Source: Pseudomonas sp. DC1.2
GTDB lineage: Bacteria > Pseudomonadota > Gammaproteobacteria > Pseudomonadales > Pseudomonadaceae
Direction: 5' to 3'
Assembly: GCF_034351645.1 (NCBI RefSeq)
Contig: NZ_CP133782.1
Location: 3,911,001 to 3,975,000, forward strand
Length of the DNA: 64,000 nucleotides
The notes below the pieces were generated by a model. It saw only the letters and a list, made by a program, of their open reading frames with translations, was not told the DNA's origin and ran no database searches. Positions 63,480-64,000 of this stretch are shown in pieces. The translations under genes were made by a program, and so were the position numbers. The first letter of the stretch is position 1, and every line of letters begins with the position of its first letter.

Positions 63480-64000
63480 TCAGCTGCTGGGCGTATCGGT
63501 ATCGCGCTTGCGCTTGTTGCCCATGCGCACGCCAATGTCCATCAGGAACTGGAAGAAACCTTCCTGATCTTCCAGCACATTGCTCCAGAACGGCGAGTGA
63601 TATAGCGCCACGGCGCCATGCACCAGCGCCCAGGACGCGCAGTAATGGAAATAGGGCGGCACGTCTTCAAGCTTGCCTTCGCTGATCCTGCCTTTGATCA
63701 GCAGGGTCAGGCGTTCGAAGTTCGAGGCACGGATCTTGTGCAGTTCCTCGACCATCTCCGGCACCTGATTACCTTTGACCACCTTCTCTTCCAGGCGATC
63801 AAACAAGCGGTAGCGTTGCGGGTCACGCATGCGGAATTCGAAGTAGGCCCGGGACAGCGCCTCCTTGTCCTTATCGACATCAGCCGAATGCAGCAACTCG
63901 TTCAAATCACGCTCGTAATCGAGCATCAGGCGCAGGTAGATCTCCGCCTTGGATTTGAAGTGCTTATAGATCGTGCCTTTGCCGATACCGACGGCATCAG
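63480..64000 (-). CDS. TetR-family transcriptional regulator (N-terminus cut by window edge)
   Basis: About 173 codons are visible; the first HTH residues lie right of the window. The start of the visible part, DAVGIGKGTIYKHFKSKAEIYLRL, is the second half of a TetR HTH, and the remainder is an all-helical ligand domain ending MGNKRKRDTDTPSS. An ATG at 63926 would remove the HTH, so it is not the start. The target is unknown. Confidence 0.85.
   Translation of the reverse strand, partial: DAVGIGKGTIYKHFKSKAEIYLRLMLDYERDLNELLHSADVDKDKEALSRAYFEFRMRDPQRYRLFDRLEEKVVKGNQVPEMVEELHKIRASNFERLTLLIKGRISEGKLEDVPPYFHYCASWALVHGAVALYHSPFWSNVLEDQEGFFQFLMDIGVRMGNKRKRDTDTPSS

Overview
The window reads as chromosomal DNA of a fluorescent Pseudomonas (P. 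fluorescens group). Reasons: uniform high-GC coding, Pseudomonas-type gene strings (mtnA|mtaD-ubiG-mupP-yciK; thiolase-pap; the N-acetylglutaminylglutamine amide trio next to a UPF0270 gene and rsmI; fumC|DUF2059-bolA; etfBA|ETF-QO), and short REP palindromes between genes. Both ends cut genes: mtnA at the left and a TetR-family regulator at the right. I see no rRNA, tRNA, CRISPR array, insertion sequence or prophage.

Layout. 0-3.9 kb: methylthioadenosine salvage, ubiquinone biosynthesis, peptidoglycan recycling and an SDR. 4-8.6 kb: two cyclic-di-GMP proteins, one with a possible sigma-54 promoter, flanking a TenA/PqqC-like protein. 8.8-12.3 kb: a tight operon of trhO, a DsbA-like protein and an ABC exporter. 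12.3-21.3 kb: bolA, fumC, a DMT transporter, a thiolase, polyphosphate:AMP phosphotransferase and mnmC. 21.5-26.9 kb: the asnO-ngs-M42 peptidase osmoprotectant operon, UPF0270 and rsmI. 27-36.6 kb: membrane, envelope and regulatory genes (YnfA, SDR, DUF3309, an LTA-synthase-like enzyme, START, YkgJ, a MocR regulator, an OmpA/DUF4398 lipoprotein pair and a solute-binding protein). 36.7-40.6 kb: etfBA and ETF-QO, divergently arranged, with a PsrA-type box at the ETF-QO promoter. 40.7-42.8 kb: an AraC regulator divergent from a zinc alcohol dehydrogenase. 42.8-60.9 kb: sugar-catabolism region. 61-64 kb: DUF1285, DUF4823 lipoprotein, moaA and tetR.

The most interesting part is 42.8-60.9 kb. A galactonate operon (dgoK-dgoA-dgoD-dgoT-iclR) and, 11 kb away, a sugar-uptake and oxidation cluster (AraFGH-type ABC importer, SDR dehydrogenase, SMP-30 lactonase, FadR-type GntR regulator) together supply an apparently complete De Ley-Doudoroff route for D-galactose. 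The two halves share a duplicated promoter-operator-leader. It has the same TTGAGA-17-TTATAG promoter, the same 15-bp palindrome upstream of the -35 box, and the same leader ending in a Shine-Dalgarno and start codon. In the second copy that start codon opens a 51-codon upstream ORF ending 3 nt before the dehydrogenase. A second, independent 14-bp operator is shared exactly by the GntR gene and the ABC operon. Between the halves sits a separate operon resembling E. coli yegTUVW (GntR/UTRA regulator, ADP-ribosylglycohydrolase, NCS1 permease, PfkB kinase). It has an operator-like inverted repeat over the regulator's start codon and a hexanucleotide tandem repeat inside the glycohydrolase gene.
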